Of a stretch of DNA of 64,000 nucleotides, positions 50,964-60,547 are shown in pieces. The stretch's first letter is position 1; every line of letters begins with the position of its first letter. The notes beneath the pieces were generated by a model that was not told the DNA's origin, made no database searches, and saw only the letters and a list, made by a program, of their open reading frames with translations. The stretch covers positions 3,935,525 to 3,999,524 of the forward strand of contig NZ_CP092282.1 of the NCBI RefSeq assembly GCF_024972775.1, written 5' to 3'. The position numbers and the translations under genes were made by a program. Source of the DNA: Dehalobacter sp. DCM (lineage in GTDB: Bacteria; Bacillota; Desulfitobacteriia; Desulfitobacteriales; Syntrophobotulaceae).

Positions 50964-52166
50964 CTACTGTTTATAAACAGCCAGTTCTTCGAAAGTTTCA
51001 ATCTCAACGCGGATTCGTGCAGCACCGCTATCAGACGGCAGGATCCGAATCGCATCATTAAGTATCTTGGCATCAGAGGGCAGCTTTAATTTCAATTCTT
51101 CCCGAGCCAGCGTTTCTGCAAGTTTTTTTGCTTCAGATTCTGTACGTACGATGTGGACTTTCTTCGTCTCATCATAATGTACCTTAATCAATTCGACAGG
51201 GAAACGCCAATTCCTCCAAATGTGCCAAGTATAAGTATACGTTTCTGCAACAGCTTCCGCATAGGGACTGCTTTCGTTCGTTATCATTATAACTCGGTTG
51301 TTCAATTTTATTCCCCATCCATCGGCATCTTTGTCTGTTTTGACGACCTGGTCCTCTTCTAACGGAACCTTCTTTTCGGCACTATACCATACTCTGCCGC
51401 GGACAAACCCCTTTGCCGCCGGTGCGTCGACGTTGCTTTTTTTAACCGTGCTGTCCCCGGAGACATCAAAGCTATATTCCGTCATACCGCCTGCCGCTTT
51501 GATCAAGACCTGCCCGGCCTTGACTGTATCACCTTCCTTGACGAGGGCATTCCCCTGGATGACGATAACGTCTTCAACGTACGCCGTCTTGGCTGCGATA
51601 AGATCACCTTGAAAAATCACCTTCTTGGGCAGTGTTTTCTCGACCACCCGGATCCGGATATTCGTTCCGCGTTTCTCCATAGTGACCCAGGCCAAGTCGG
51701 TCATGTTATCCTGGATTTGTTTACTCATACTGTCCATATCCAGTTTGCTTTTAAGAACCCACGTTTTCAATCCGGCTTTTTCAGCTTCGGCCAGAATTTG
51801 CTCGTCGGTTATTCTGCTGTTACCTTCCAGGCTAATGGAAAGGACAAACTGGGATAAGATAATTAAACCGGCCGCAATGATAAAAAAACCGGCGATCAAT
51901 CCTTTTCGTCTTTGCCAACGCAAAGCCACAAAGGGAAACCCGTATTTAGCCCGGGCCGAAAATCTGACTCCTGCAGCTTTAGCTGCTTTACGTAAATTTT
52001 TGAAATCCTTTGTTTCAATTTCTGCCGTAAATCCATCCGACAGTTTTTTCCCGTTATAGAATTTTATATTCTCTTTAATAGCCTCATTGATAAAGCGGGT
52101 GGTTTCATTCCCCTGCACCTTAATATAGACGCGTCCATGAAGATAACGCGCAAACTTTCCAAACAT
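50964..52166 (-). CDS. yqfD: Sporulation protein YqfD
   Basis: 400 residues. Basic N-terminal domain, one membrane span (about 88-110, 'GLIAGFFIIAAGLIILSQFV'), then an extracytoplasmic domain with a POTRA-like segment ('ISLEGNSRITDEQILAEAEK'). A sigmaE-regulon membrane protein needed for efficient sporulation in Bacillus. Gap of 2 bases to yqfC. Evidence that the host forms spores. Confidence 0.92.
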   Translation of the reverse strand: MFGKFARYLHGRVYIKVQGNETTRFINEAIKENIKFYNGKKLSDGFTAEIETKDFKNLRKAAKAAGVRFSARAKYGFPFVALRWQRRKGLIAGFFIIAAGLIILSQFVLSISLEGNSRITDEQILAEAEKAGLKTWVLKSKLDMDSMSKQIQDNMTDLAWVTMEKRGTNIRIRVVEKTLPKKVIFQGDLIAAKTAYVEDVIVIQGNALVKEGDTVKAGQVLIKAAGGMTEYSFDVSGDSTVKKSNVDAPAAKGFVRGRVWYSAEKKVPLEEDQVVKTDKDADGWGIKLNNRVIMITNESSPYAEAVAETYTYTWHIWRNWRFPVELIKVHYDETKKVHIVRTESEAKKLAETLAREELKLKLPSDAKILNDAIRILPSDSGAARIRVEIETFEELAVYKQ

Positions 52167-52168
52167 CG

Positions 52169-52441
52169 TCAGCCCTCCTCGAAAAACAGTCCCGAGATCC
52201 TGCCTTTTATATGGATCTCCATATCTGCTACGGAGGAAAGAACCAGTGTTTCTCCTTGCATGGTCAGCTTGCCTAAGGAGGTTCGGACAGTAATCTCGCT
52301 GTCGGAAAATCCTGTTACTTCGAGATAATCTTCAATAATGATTTCACTTCGGCCCAATACGGTTACTTTCGGCCCGTTGTCCAGGACATCTGGCGGAAAT
52401 TCCAAAATCTTACCGGCTTGCTCTTGTATTTTTTTGAACAT
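52169..52441 (-). CDS. yqfC: Sporulation protein YqfC
   Basis: 90 residues from the ATG at 52441 (GGGAGTGGG upstream). 'PKVTVLGRSEIIIEDYLEVT' and 'SLGKLTMQGETLVL' are the YqfC/YabP signature. Forms a pair with YqfD in sporulation. Confidence 0.93.
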   Translation of the reverse strand: MFKKIQEQAGKILEFPPDVLDNGPKVTVLGRSEIIIEDYLEVTGFSDSEITVRTSLGKLTMQGETLVLSSVADMEIHIKGRISGLFFEEG

Positions 52442-52512
52442 CGGTCCCACTCCCTTCATAGCATGTCTATGCGTGGGAGCAGCAAATAAGTACAAGCATT
52501 TTCAGCCGGGAG

Positions 52513-54477
52513 TTATTCACTCGGTACCCAAAATTCTAAATCGCCGGACCAATTACAAAACAACAGGAAGAAATGATCATAATACCACATGCCGCCATTA
52601 TATTCATACATCCCGTACCGGGTGTCGATGTCCGCTATCATACTGATAAACCACGACATATATGCCGAAGGACTATTCATGATTACCTCATCTTCAGCGT
52701 CTGAGGTATCTGTCGTGGCTGTAAAGACGATAAATATACTTCCGGCGTGGGATCCATCCAGGTCTCCTTCGTAAGGCGACACCGTCACATTATATTTGAT
52801 GGTCTTTCCGTCAATAATGTTTGTGCCATATGTTGTTTGTATATATCTCCATACATCGAGATAGGTCACATCATCGCCTGGATTGGATGGGACGTTTGTA
52901 GAGCCAAACATCTCGTTTAACGTCTTATTGATGTCCAAGGACAACAACGGTTTTAACGAATTAATCGGGACTGCAAAATTTAAGTTCTGGCCGTTGTCAA
53001 TGACAGCCGAAGTTATCCCGATGACATTCCCTTGTTCATTCAGCAAAACACCGCCGCTTGATCCACGCGATATTGGCGCCGAGATCTGAATATATGTTGT
53101 CCCATCCAAAACCCTCGATTTTGTACTGATCAGACCATCTGAAATTGTATTTTCCAATCCCTGAGGATTACCAATCGCATATATCTTGTCACCAGTTTCT
53201 ATTGTTGATGAATCTCCCAGAGTGACCGCTTTGAGTCCAGATCCGTTAATCTTAAGCAAAGCAACATCATTCGCCACATTGTAAGCAAAAACCTTTTCTA
53301 CAGTATAAACTGTTCCGGACAACGTTTTAACTCTGGCACTATAGGCGCCATCGATAATATGGTAATTAGTAGCAACCTTTCCTTTGGCAGCATCAACAAT
53401 AAATCCGCTGCCATAGGCCAGGGCATTGCCGGATGAATCAAATGTTTCGATATAGACAACCGAAGGGCTTACCAACGTAAATATTTCTTTGGCAGTCAGT
53501 GTCGCCACAGCACCTAGATAATTATTTACCAGTGACGTTGATATGGCAGCCTCTCCGCCGAGAATAGTCAACTGTTCCATAGCTGATGTTTTCCCGTCAA
53601 TATAGCTTATTATCCGACTATCCATCGTTTTACCTGTGAGGATTATTGGTGCGCCCAGTTTAGCCGCATAGGAGGATCCTGCCAACGCATCAGCGAAGCT
53701 TGTACCAGTCGCTAAAAATGCCGTACTGAAATTATAATCGCTGTCAAATGCCTTTAGTACAGCCAAATTTGTGCCGTATTTATCGGAACCTTGAATGCGG
53801 GTTGTGTTAGGAAATGAATTCTTGACCGCCTCGCTGATTTCGTTTGTTGTCCCGATGATATATGTCTGAGATAGCGTTAAACCGGATACAAATTGTTTAA
53901 GGTTCGTGCTAACTGTGTTCTGATTGACTAATATAATCGGTATTTGGTTTTCGCCGGCATAGGATGATACAGAGAGTGCGTTTGAAAAATCACTTCCTGG
54001 GGCAATGATCAACTTACCTGAATCGCTGCCAACTCGTTTTGCGATTTCAATAGACGTGTTGTATCGGTCACTGCCGCTAATACGGCTCACAGTAAGCCCC
54101 ATCGATTTAAGCTGGGACTCAACCGTTCCGGATACCGCGCCGGTTCCGCCGATAATTATGACATTCTTTGTACCCAGTGAAATTAATGTGCTCTTGGTAA
54201 CCGGAGTCAGACTAAGTTTGTCTGTAAGTAAGATCGGCGCATTATATTTTGATGCTAAAGGGGTCGATGCCAAGGCATCCGGAAAGTTTCCGCCATAGGC
54301 CAAGATGGCATAGTCTGAACCATCTGGCCACCCCTCCTTTGCAATGTTAGAGGCTGTATGGTATCTGGTTTCTCCGGAAATGCGATGTGTTGATTCAGCA
54401 TAAACCACATTGGCTGACATAAAAAAGATAATAGTAACAAGCAAGGGCATGATCACCTTTTTTAAACATCTCTTCAT
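52513..54477 (-). CDS. Secreted cell-wall-binding, trypsin-like serine protease
   Basis: 654 residues. Signal peptide 1-27, three cell-wall-binding repeat 2 units (about 30-125, 131-220, 227-320; each with RISG-x-x-RY-x-T and an IIGGT-like end), then an HtrA-type serine protease (about 330-510) with His373 ('NYHIID'), Asp404 ('ANDVALLKI') and Ser474 ('GSSGG'). A C-terminal ~130-residue domain of unknown type follows, with no PDZ recognised. Probably anchored to wall polymers outside the cell. Not part of the conserved cluster; an accessory insertion between yqfC and yqeY. Confidence 0.9.
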   Translation of the reverse strand: MKRCLKKVIMPLLVTIIFFMSANVVYAESTHRISGETRYHTASNIAKEGWPDGSDYAILAYGGNFPDALASTPLASKYNAPILLTDKLSLTPVTKSTLISLGTKNVIIIGGTGAVSGTVESQLKSMGLTVSRISGSDRYNTSIEIAKRVGSDSGKLIIAPGSDFSNALSVSSYAGENQIPIILVNQNTVSTNLKQFVSGLTLSQTYIIGTTNEISEAVKNSFPNTTRIQGSDKYGTNLAVLKAFDSDYNFSTAFLATGTSFADALAGSSYAAKLGAPIILTGKTMDSRIISYIDGKTSAMEQLTILGGEAAISTSLVNNYLGAVATLTAKEIFTLVSPSVVYIETFDSSGNALAYGSGFIVDAAKGKVATNYHIIDGAYSARVKTLSGTVYTVEKVFAYNVANDVALLKINGSGLKAVTLGDSSTIETGDKIYAIGNPQGLENTISDGLISTKSRVLDGTTYIQISAPISRGSSGGVLLNEQGNVIGITSAVIDNGQNLNFAVPINSLKPLLSLDINKTLNEMFGSTNVPSNPGDDVTYLDVWRYIQTTYGTNIIDGKTIKYNVTVSPYEGDLDGSHAGSIFIVFTATTDTSDAEDEVIMNSPSAYMSWFISMIADIDTRYGMYEYNGGMWYYDHFFLLFCNWSGDLEFWVPSE

Positions 54478-54762
54478 TTTTCGAATCCCCTTTCTGACAC
54501 ACCAATGGTTGATTAAGCGACAATGATGCAGCGTATACTCATTGTTCTATATATGTTTATATTTGATAAATATAATATTTTACGTCGTTCCGCTCATTCT
54601 ATTTCTATGTTTGCTAAAGACAATACCATATAATATTACCATCTATTTCTTATATTTACAATTATTAGCTTCTAGATAGAAGTGCTGCCTTCAAACACTA
54701 TTTGTCAACTGAATCACACTGACACTGAGTTATGCCCCATTCGTGGCGCAACATCAAAAAAA
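54478..54762. other. Gene-free AT-rich stretch upstream of the protease gene
   Basis: About 285 bases with no reading frame I believe. A possible weak leftward promoter (TTGTAA, 17 bases, TAATAT) lies near 54630-54660, and a short hairpin GCTTCT-AGAT-AGAAGT around 54668-54683. Nothing else seen. Confidence 0.4.
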
Positions 54763-54798
54763 TATCCCAAATTCGCCACCAGTGGCGAATTTGGGATA
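54763..54798 (-). terminator. 36-bp perfect palindrome, strong second terminator
   Basis: TATCCCAAATTCGCCAC, CA, GTGGCGAATTTGGGATA: 17-bp perfect arms with a 2-base centre. Read leftward it is followed by seven T within TATTTTTTTG. Backs up the yqeY terminator at 54825 and insulates the protease gene. Confidence 0.85.
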
Positions 54799-54824
54799 CC
54801 GTCTCCTTTCAGAGGCACAATGTA

Positions 54825-54858
54825 AAAAGACTGCCGCACGTTCATGCAGCAGTCTTTT
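54825..54858 (-). terminator. Terminator after yqeY
   Basis: Leftward AAAAGACTGC ... GCAGTCTTTT, 10-bp stem, 14-base loop, 12 bases after the yqeY stop. Confidence 0.85.
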
Positions 54859-54870
54859 AATTCTCAGTTT

Positions 54871-55326
54871 TTAGGAACCCAAGAGTTCTCTCACGATTTG
54901 ATTCACAAGTTTCCCTTCGGCTCTGCCCTTTGTTCTCGGGGTGATGATTCCCATGACTTTTCCCAAATCCTTAGCGCCTTGAGCACCGGTTTCAGCGACG
55001 ATTTCCTTAGCTATTTCGCGGATTTCCCCTTCAGTGAGCTGCTGAGGTAAGTATTCCATCAGGATGGCGACTTCCTCATTAAGCTCCTGGACTTTGTCGG
55101 GTCTGTTCGCGTTCGTAAACTGTTCTATTGCATCTCGCCGCATCTTGACTTCGCGAGCAAGAACTTCTACTACTGGCGCGTCATCGTTGAACTCTGTCTT
55201 TTTATCGATCTCAGCATATTTGATAGCAGCCCGAGCCATTCGGATAACAGAAAGTCTGACCTTCCCCTCCTCTTTGGCCTTCATAGCTGTCTTCATGTCC
55301 TCAACCAGACGATCCTTCAGGGACAA
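54871..55326 (-). CDS. yqeY: GatB/YqeY family protein
   Basis: 151 residues. 'MSLKDRLVEDMKTAMKAKEE', 'ILMEYLPQQLTEGEIREIAK' and 'AQGAKDLGKVMGIITPRTKG' are typical. Its tail resembles the tRNA-binding end of GatB; exact role unknown. Follows rpsU, as in Bacillus. Confidence 0.95.
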   Translation of the reverse strand: MSLKDRLVEDMKTAMKAKEEGKVRLSVIRMARAAIKYAEIDKKTEFNDDAPVVEVLAREVKMRRDAIEQFTNANRPDKVQELNEEVAILMEYLPQQLTEGEIREIAKEIVAETGAQGAKDLGKVMGIITPRTKGRAEGKLVNQIVRELLGS

Positions 55327-55341
55327 TTGGAGCCAACTCCC

Positions 55342-55518
55342 TTATTTGAATTTACGTTTCCGCGCAGCCTCAGATTTCTTTTTTCTCTTGACGCTGGGTT
55401 TCTCGTAATGCTCATGCTTGCGAGCTTCCGAAAGTACCCCCGAACGTTGACAATTGCGCTTGAACCGGCGGAGTGCGGAATCCAGGGATTCATTTTTACC
55501 GACTCTGACTTCACTCAT
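55342..55518 (-). CDS. rpsU: Ribosomal protein bS21
   Basis: 58 residues from the ATG at 55518 (GGAGGG upstream; a longer start at 55587 is not credible). '[20 protein letters not shown]' and '[20 protein letters not shown]' are clear. Small subunit protein involved in initiation. Confidence 0.97.
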   Translation of the reverse strand: MSEVRVGKNESLDSALRRFKRNCQRSGVLSEARKHEHYEKPSVKRKKKSEAARKRKFK

Positions 55519-55630
55519 TTTTTTATCCCTCCCTCCACTGTTCAACTGATACGAAATAATTATAATGGATGTAAATGGACACGTCAAGCCGGATGAAGTA
55601 TACCAGTACCGTGTTAATCCTAAAACAGGT

Positions 55631-55984
55631 TTAAGGTTGACTTGATACTAACCTGCCTAAAGTCCTGCCGCCAATAAGGTGAAAATGCAGATGAGCGACT
55701 TCCTGGCCGCTGTCAGGACCGCAGTTGGTAATTACACGATACCCTGTTTCAGAGATGCCCTTTTCCGCCGCAAGTGTTTTAATTACGGTAAACATCCTGC
55801 CGATCAGGTCAACGTCGTCCGGTGTGATGTCATTGGTGCTGACCATATGTTTCTTGGGAATAATCAGGATATGTATCGGTGCTACGGGATTAATATCGTT
55901 AAAAGCGATGATATCCTCATCCTCGTAGACGATCGTTGAAGGGATCTCATGGCGGGCGATTTTGCAAAACAGGCAGTTTTCCAT
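55631..55984 (-). CDS. HIT family hydrolase (HinT)
   Basis: 117 residues. '[20 protein letters not shown]' and the His triad '[10 protein letters not shown]' identify a HinT-like purine nucleoside phosphoramidase. Often beside rpsU/mtaB in Clostridia. Confidence 0.95.
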   Translation of the reverse strand: MENCLFCKIARHEIPSTIVYEDEDIIAFNDINPVAPIHILIIPKKHMVSTNDITPDDVDLIGRMFTVIKTLAAEKGISETGYRVITNCGPDSGQEVAHLHFHLIGGRTLGRLVSSQP

Positions 55985-56094
55985 GTTACTTTATTAACCT
56001 CCAGTGAGTTATTTTATATTTCATACCGTTATTCATAACCTATTATGTCTTTTCTTCGCATTAATAACACGTTTAGCTCCTATAAAAAAAGAAG

Positions 56095-56952
56095 TTAAGA
56101 TTTTTTCGATATGACTGTCTTACTGAGAATGTCCTTATCGCATTTTTCCAACGTATCCGCATACGGCGTAAAGACATAAAGCATAATTGTACTGTTAAAC
56201 TCATCGAAATATCGGGCATACACCCTGGCACGGGACGCAATCAGCGGAAAGTTCTCCAGATTGGTCTTCTTGAGGGGATTGCCATACTGGATATAGGCCC
56301 GTCGGCCGCCGTCAAATTTATGAGCAGGTCCATTGATCAGCAGAATCGTATCAATTTGCGTCCAGCCCGTGTAGCCTGCATAGTCCACATTCTGTTTCAT
56401 TTCAGACGAAAGAATATCCATGCGCTGTTTATCCGCAGGGCTGCCGAAGCTTTTAAGTACCAGTTCCTTATAGTCGTACTCAGCCGGCTGAAAGAGTTCC
56501 TTGATATCCGGCTCTCCATCTTCTGTAAAGCCAAACTGATTGGTGCCGCTTTTGTCTTGGATCACATAGCCGCCGTAAAAACTGGCATAGTAAGGCGAAT
56601 CATCCTGAAAGAAGAAGGATGAGCCTGTATTCCAGCTAAACGCACCAAAATTATAAAGAATCGACAATGACAGATCTTTACCCGTATACTTCGAAAACCC
56701 TTCATCGTCATTGAATATCATCATAAAGGGATACCAGTCTTTTTCTTCGGTGCTTTTACCACCCGGGATCGTAATAGCTATATTTTGTTTCGCCATCAGA
56801 CTTTTGCTGTCTTCATATTTCGTGTAGATCTTCATTACGACGTAACTTCTGGCTCGGGCATACAGCGGATCCTTTAAAACAAGTACGCCGCAGGCTATGA
56901 CAACGATCAACGTGATGATAAGTGCTGTTTTCCATCGTTTGGCGTTTTTCAT
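56095..56952 (-). CDS. Membrane-anchored protein, unknown
   Basis: 285 residues. One N-terminal span (about 9-27, 'TALIITLIVVIACGVLVLKD') with a basic start, so the bulk faces outside. The remainder is aromatic-rich and beta-like ('SILYNFGAFSWNTGSSFFFQ', 'YYASFYGGYVIQDKSGTNQF'). I do not recognise a domain. It is an addition to the conserved cluster between hinT and mtaB. Confidence 0.75.
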   Translation of the reverse strand: MKNAKRWKTALIITLIVVIACGVLVLKDPLYARARSYVVMKIYTKYEDSKSLMAKQNIAITIPGGKSTEEKDWYPFMMIFNDDEGFSKYTGKDLSLSILYNFGAFSWNTGSSFFFQDDSPYYASFYGGYVIQDKSGTNQFGFTEDGEPDIKELFQPAEYDYKELVLKSFGSPADKQRMDILSSEMKQNVDYAGYTGWTQIDTILLINGPAHKFDGGRRAYIQYGNPLKKTNLENFPLIASRARVYARYFDEFNSTIMLYVFTPYADTLEKCDKDILSKTVISKKS

Positions 56953-57053
56953 TTCTACTCCTCAATTGCATGCTCCAGCTTGACTGGATACTGGGGTATT
57001 TGATTAATTATAATATAAAAAAAACCAAGATTAAACAGCGAACGACAAAAAAA

Positions 57054-58652
57054 CTATTCATGGTCAAGCAGATACGTTTCCTGAAAAGGACACACGATAA
57101 GGTCTCCGGCCTGCCACTGTGACTTATCCCTAGGCTTATCCTGAGGCTTATCCTGAGGCTTATCCTGAGGCTCATCTGCCAACTGATCTGTAGGCTTATG
57201 ATAAGTTATATCTACTTTTTCTTTCGCGTCCGTTTGCAGACGTACACCGAGGACTGCCGGCAGCAGCAGTTCAAGGTAATTCCGACTGTGTCCATGGGCA
57301 GATCCGTCTTCTCTGACATTTTCGATAAGGACCTCCAACGGCTGGCCATTGAATTGGGCGGCATACCGTTTGCTGCTTTGGCGGCCTAAATGGATCAGCT
57401 GTCTGACTCTTTCAGCTTTTACCGCCTTGGGAATCTGATCCGGCATATCTGCCGCCGGTGTTCCCGGACGACGGGAGTAGGGAAACACATGAATCCGGGC
57501 AAAACAACAGCTTTCAATGAACGTGAGGGCATGCTGAAATTCCTGATTCGTCTCTCCCGGGAAACCAGTCATGACATCCGCGGCGATAGCCGCATCAGGC
57601 ACGACATACCGGATACGGTCGAGAAGTTCTTTGTATTCTTCGGTCGTATACGGTCTGTTCATTCGGTTTAGTATGCGATCCGAGCCGCTTTGTAAAGGAA
57701 TATGAAAGTGCGGGCAGACAATCGTCGGATTGGCACCAATAACTTCTAACAGTTCGGAGGTAAATTCCATTGGCTCGATCGAACCAAGCCGCAGCCTTTT
57801 CATCCCCGGTAATCGGCACAGCTCAGAAATCAAAGCAGCCAGCGTCATCGGATTACCCGATAGATCTTTGCCATACATGCCAATATGAACACCGGTAAGT
57901 ATGATTTCTTTATACCCCGCTTGAAGCAGTTCTTGGGCCTCGGTAATCACATTCCGTGGATCCCGGCTGCGGGATGGCCCACGCGCATAGGGAACAATGC
58001 AGTAAGTGCAGAACTGGCTGCAGCCGTCCTGAATTTTGAGCATGGCCCGGGTTCGGCTTTCGCTTTGAATAATCGGTAATTCTTCATATATTGGGGACCG
58101 GTCATATCGTTTGACAGCAGTATGAGCCTTTTTCGATACCTTTTTTATTTCCCCTTCAGCTTCTCTTATTGGTTGAATGCTATTTACACGTTCCGAACTA
58201 AGCATCATCGGTTTTATATTATCCGGATCGCGATTATCAGCATCATTATCATCCGATGTTTTGTGTATCGTTGTATGATTTTCCTCAGCCGCGCGATCAG
58301 CCTTCGAGCTCACCATAATCTCTTTCAGTCGGGCTGGCAGAGAACGTCGGTCTTGGGTTCCCATTACCAAGACAACGCCTTCAATCTCAGCAGCCTCTTC
58401 CGGCTTGAGTTGAGAATAACAGCCCATCACAGCCACCATGCTGTCCGGATGATCTTTGACCATTTTTCGGATCAGCTTGCGGGATTTCACACTGCCGGTG
58501 CCGGTCACCGTACACGTATTAATAATAATCACCTCGGGCGATTCCGTCTCATTGACGATCACAAAGCCCTTTTCTTTCAATAATTGAGAGAGCGCTTCAC
58601 TTTCAGCCTGATTCACTTTACAGCCCAGTGTAAGTAAGCATACTTTCGCCAT
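57054..58652 (-). CDS. mtaB: tRNA-t6A methylthiotransferase MtaB
   Basis: 532 residues from the ATG at 58652, against about 450 in Bacillus. N-terminal Fe-S domain Cys11, Cys47, Cys78; radical SAM CxxxCxxC at 211, 215, 218 ('CSQFCTYCIVPYARG'); C-terminal TRAM domain. Two departures: a polar insert (about 112-183) between the first two domains, and a PQDK tandem repeat in the TRAM domain. It adds a methylthio group to t6A37 of tRNA, making ms2t6A. Confidence 0.95.
   Translation of the reverse strand: MAKVCLLTLGCKVNQAESEALSQLLKEKGFVIVNETESPEVIIINTCTVTGTGSVKSRKLIRKMVKDHPDSMVAVMGCYSQLKPEEAAEIEGVVLVMGTQDRRSLPARLKEIMVSSKADRAAEENHTTIHKTSDDNDADNRDPDNIKPMMLSSERVNSIQPIREAEGEIKKVSKKAHTAVKRYDRSPIYEELPIIQSESRTRAMLKIQDGCSQFCTYCIVPYARGPSRSRDPRNVITEAQELLQAGYKEIILTGVHIGMYGKDLSGNPMTLAALISELCRLPGMKRLRLGSIEPMEFTSELLEVIGANPTIVCPHFHIPLQSGSDRILNRMNRPYTTEEYKELLDRIRYVVPDAAIAADVMTGFPGETNQEFQHALTFIESCCFARIHVFPYSRRPGTPAADMPDQIPKAVKAERVRQLIHLGRQSSKRYAAQFNGQPLEVLIENVREDGSAHGHSRNYLELLLPAVLGVRLQTDAKEKVDITYHKPTDQLADEPQDKPQDKPQDKPRDKSQWQAGDLIVCPFQETYLLDHE
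57120..57179. repeat. 12-bp coding tandem repeat within mtaB
   Basis: AGGCTTATCCTG three times exactly (57132-57167), flanked by two degenerate units. Leftward it codes for PQDK/PRDK repeats. The unit is a multiple of three, so copy-number change keeps the frame. Confidence 0.9.
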
Positions 58653-58791
58653 AGACAATCCATTCTTTATCATTTATTCTCAACGTCCATATACGCAATT
58701 ACGGTCGCTATCCGTCAAACAGTTTATCCAATAAAATCGTGACCTTATGTTAACCAACTTATTTCAAACACATGTCATAATACCGTAATAA

Positions 58792-59529
58792 TTAACCCAA
58801 ATCGCCGTAATGGGCCAGCACCATGGTCAGCGCAGCCAATGCCGCCGTTTCTGTCCGCAGGATACGGTTACCTAACGAGACACTTATTGCCTGTAATTCT
58901 TGTTGAGCCCAGGTCACTTCTTCCGGCGAAAAACCGCCCTCCGCACCGATGAGGATCGCAACCGGAAAACGGGGGTTTAACTGTCCCAAACAAGAATGCA
59001 AAGAACGTGTTTTTTCATCCTCATAAGGTATGATCCACTGAGTGTCCGGCGGCAACACCTTCCCCAGATCGTTCCAGTTAGTTATTGCTGCGACTTCAGG
59101 TTCGATGACCCGCCGGGATTGTTTGACCGCCTCAGCGGCAATTTTTTGCCAGCGAACCACCCTGTCCTTTGCCTTTCCGCCTTCAAGCTGAACGACGGAA
59201 CGTTTGGTCCGCAGCGGCACGAAACCAGCCATCCCCAACTCCGTTCCCTTTTGAATGACCCACTCCATTTTCTCACCCTTGGCCAGTCCCATCACGAGGT
59301 ACACACGGGTCTTGGCCTCGACTACCGGGAATTCCTCTTCAATAATTCGGCAGGAAGCCGCCTCTTTGGTCAGCGTTTCGATAATGCCCAGCCATTGACC
59401 ACCGGAGTTGTCAAAACCGACGACATTGGAATCGATAGTCAAACGCATAACATGGACCAGGTGATGCAATTCTTCACCGGCTATTTCAAAATGACTGTTA
59501 TCTCTAGTCTGAATCTTGAAACGGTGCAT
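58792..59529 (-). CDS. rsmE: 16S rRNA m3U1498 methyltransferase RsmE
   Basis: 245 residues. 'HLVHVMRLTIDSNVVGFDNS', 'AKGEKMEWVIQKGTELGMAG', 'LIGAEGGFSPEEV', 'SLGNRILRTETAALAAL': a SPOUT-fold enzyme with a PUA-like N-terminus. Methylates U1498 of 16S rRNA. Confidence 0.97.
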   Translation of the reverse strand: MHRFKIQTRDNSHFEIAGEELHHLVHVMRLTIDSNVVGFDNSGGQWLGIIETLTKEAASCRIIEEEFPVVEAKTRVYLVMGLAKGEKMEWVIQKGTELGMAGFVPLRTKRSVVQLEGGKAKDRVVRWQKIAAEAVKQSRRVIEPEVAAITNWNDLGKVLPPDTQWIIPYEDEKTRSLHSCLGQLNPRFPVAILIGAEGGFSPEEVTWAQQELQAISVSLGNRILRTETAALAALTMVLAHYGDLG

Positions 59530-59587
59530 AAGTATCCTTCATTTCTATTTTATCCAATAATATATCTTCAATGAATTATATACGCGT

Positions 59588-60514
59588 TTAATTAAACTCG
59601 GCTTTGATCAAAACCCAGCCGGCATCTTCCAGACGCCCGATGCAGCGCAGATTGTTCCTGCTCATCGCATCACGTACATCGGCTTCGCGGGTATCAATGA
59701 TCCCGGAGGCCAGAAATACACCGTTCGGCTTCATCAGTTCCGGAAGGCTTGGCAGCAGTTCAATGATGACGTCCGCAATGATATTGGCGATAACAACATC
59801 CGCTTTGCCTGTGAATACCTCGCCGAGATTCCCGGCATCCACTTTGATTTTGTCTTCAATTTTGTTGAGAGCAGCATTTTGACGGGCAATACGAACCGCT
59901 AAGGGATCGATATCACCGGCTTGTACGTTGCCGCCCAGTTTCGCGGCCGCTACAGCCAGAATACCGGAACCGGTGCCGATGTCAAATACGTCTGTCCCTT
60001 CCTGGATAAGATCCTCCAGTGCTTCCAGACATAATACCGTCGTTGGATGGGTGCCGGTACCAAACGCCATTCCCGGATCGATTTCGATGATAACATCGTC
60101 GTCAAGGGGATCTGCTTCCTCCCATGTCGGCTTAATTAAAATATGCTGACCGATCCGCACCGGTTTAAAATAGCGTTTCCACTCGTTAGCCCAGTCTTCT
60201 TCCTTGACCATGACAGAATCCGCTGCAACGGTCCATTCCGGAAAAAGATCTTTTAAAATCATCAGTTCTTCTCGTAATGAAACGAGTTTGGGACTTAAAT
60301 ATTCATCCTCGTGGAAATATCCTTTAATGATACATTTTCCGGTCAGTTCTAAACTGTCGAAGACATGGTAGTCCCAAATGCCGGACTCTACATATTCCTG
60401 TATCAGCGCCGGTGCTTCGACAACGACGCCTTTGCTGCCGATTCGATAAAAAAGATCGGTAACAGCTTCCTCTCCTTCCGATGAAACAGTTACCGCGATT
60501 TCCATCCAATTCAT
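59588..60514 (-). CDS. prmA: Ribosomal protein L11 methyltransferase
   Basis: 308 residues. 'PGMAFGTGTHPTTVLCLEAL', SAM site 'VFDIGTGSGILAVAAAKLGG', 'ADVVIANIIADVIIELLPSL'. Trimethylates L11. Between dnaJ and rsmE as in Bacillus. Confidence 0.97.
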   Translation of the reverse strand: MNWMEIAVTVSSEGEEAVTDLFYRIGSKGVVVEAPALIQEYVESGIWDYHVFDSLELTGKCIIKGYFHEDEYLSPKLVSLREELMILKDLFPEWTVAADSVMVKEEDWANEWKRYFKPVRIGQHILIKPTWEEADPLDDDVIIEIDPGMAFGTGTHPTTVLCLEALEDLIQEGTDVFDIGTGSGILAVAAAKLGGNVQAGDIDPLAVRIARQNAALNKIEDKIKVDAGNLGEVFTGKADVVIANIIADVIIELLPSLPELMKPNGVFLASGIIDTREADVRDAMSRNNLRCIGRLEDAGWVLIKAEFN

Positions 60515-60547
60515 AACGGGCTCCTTAAAAGCATTTTTATTAACCTC

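Noticed and set aside
57120-57179. Short CRISPR-like array
   Set aside because: 12-bp contiguous units without spacers, in frame within mtaB; a coding tandem repeat.
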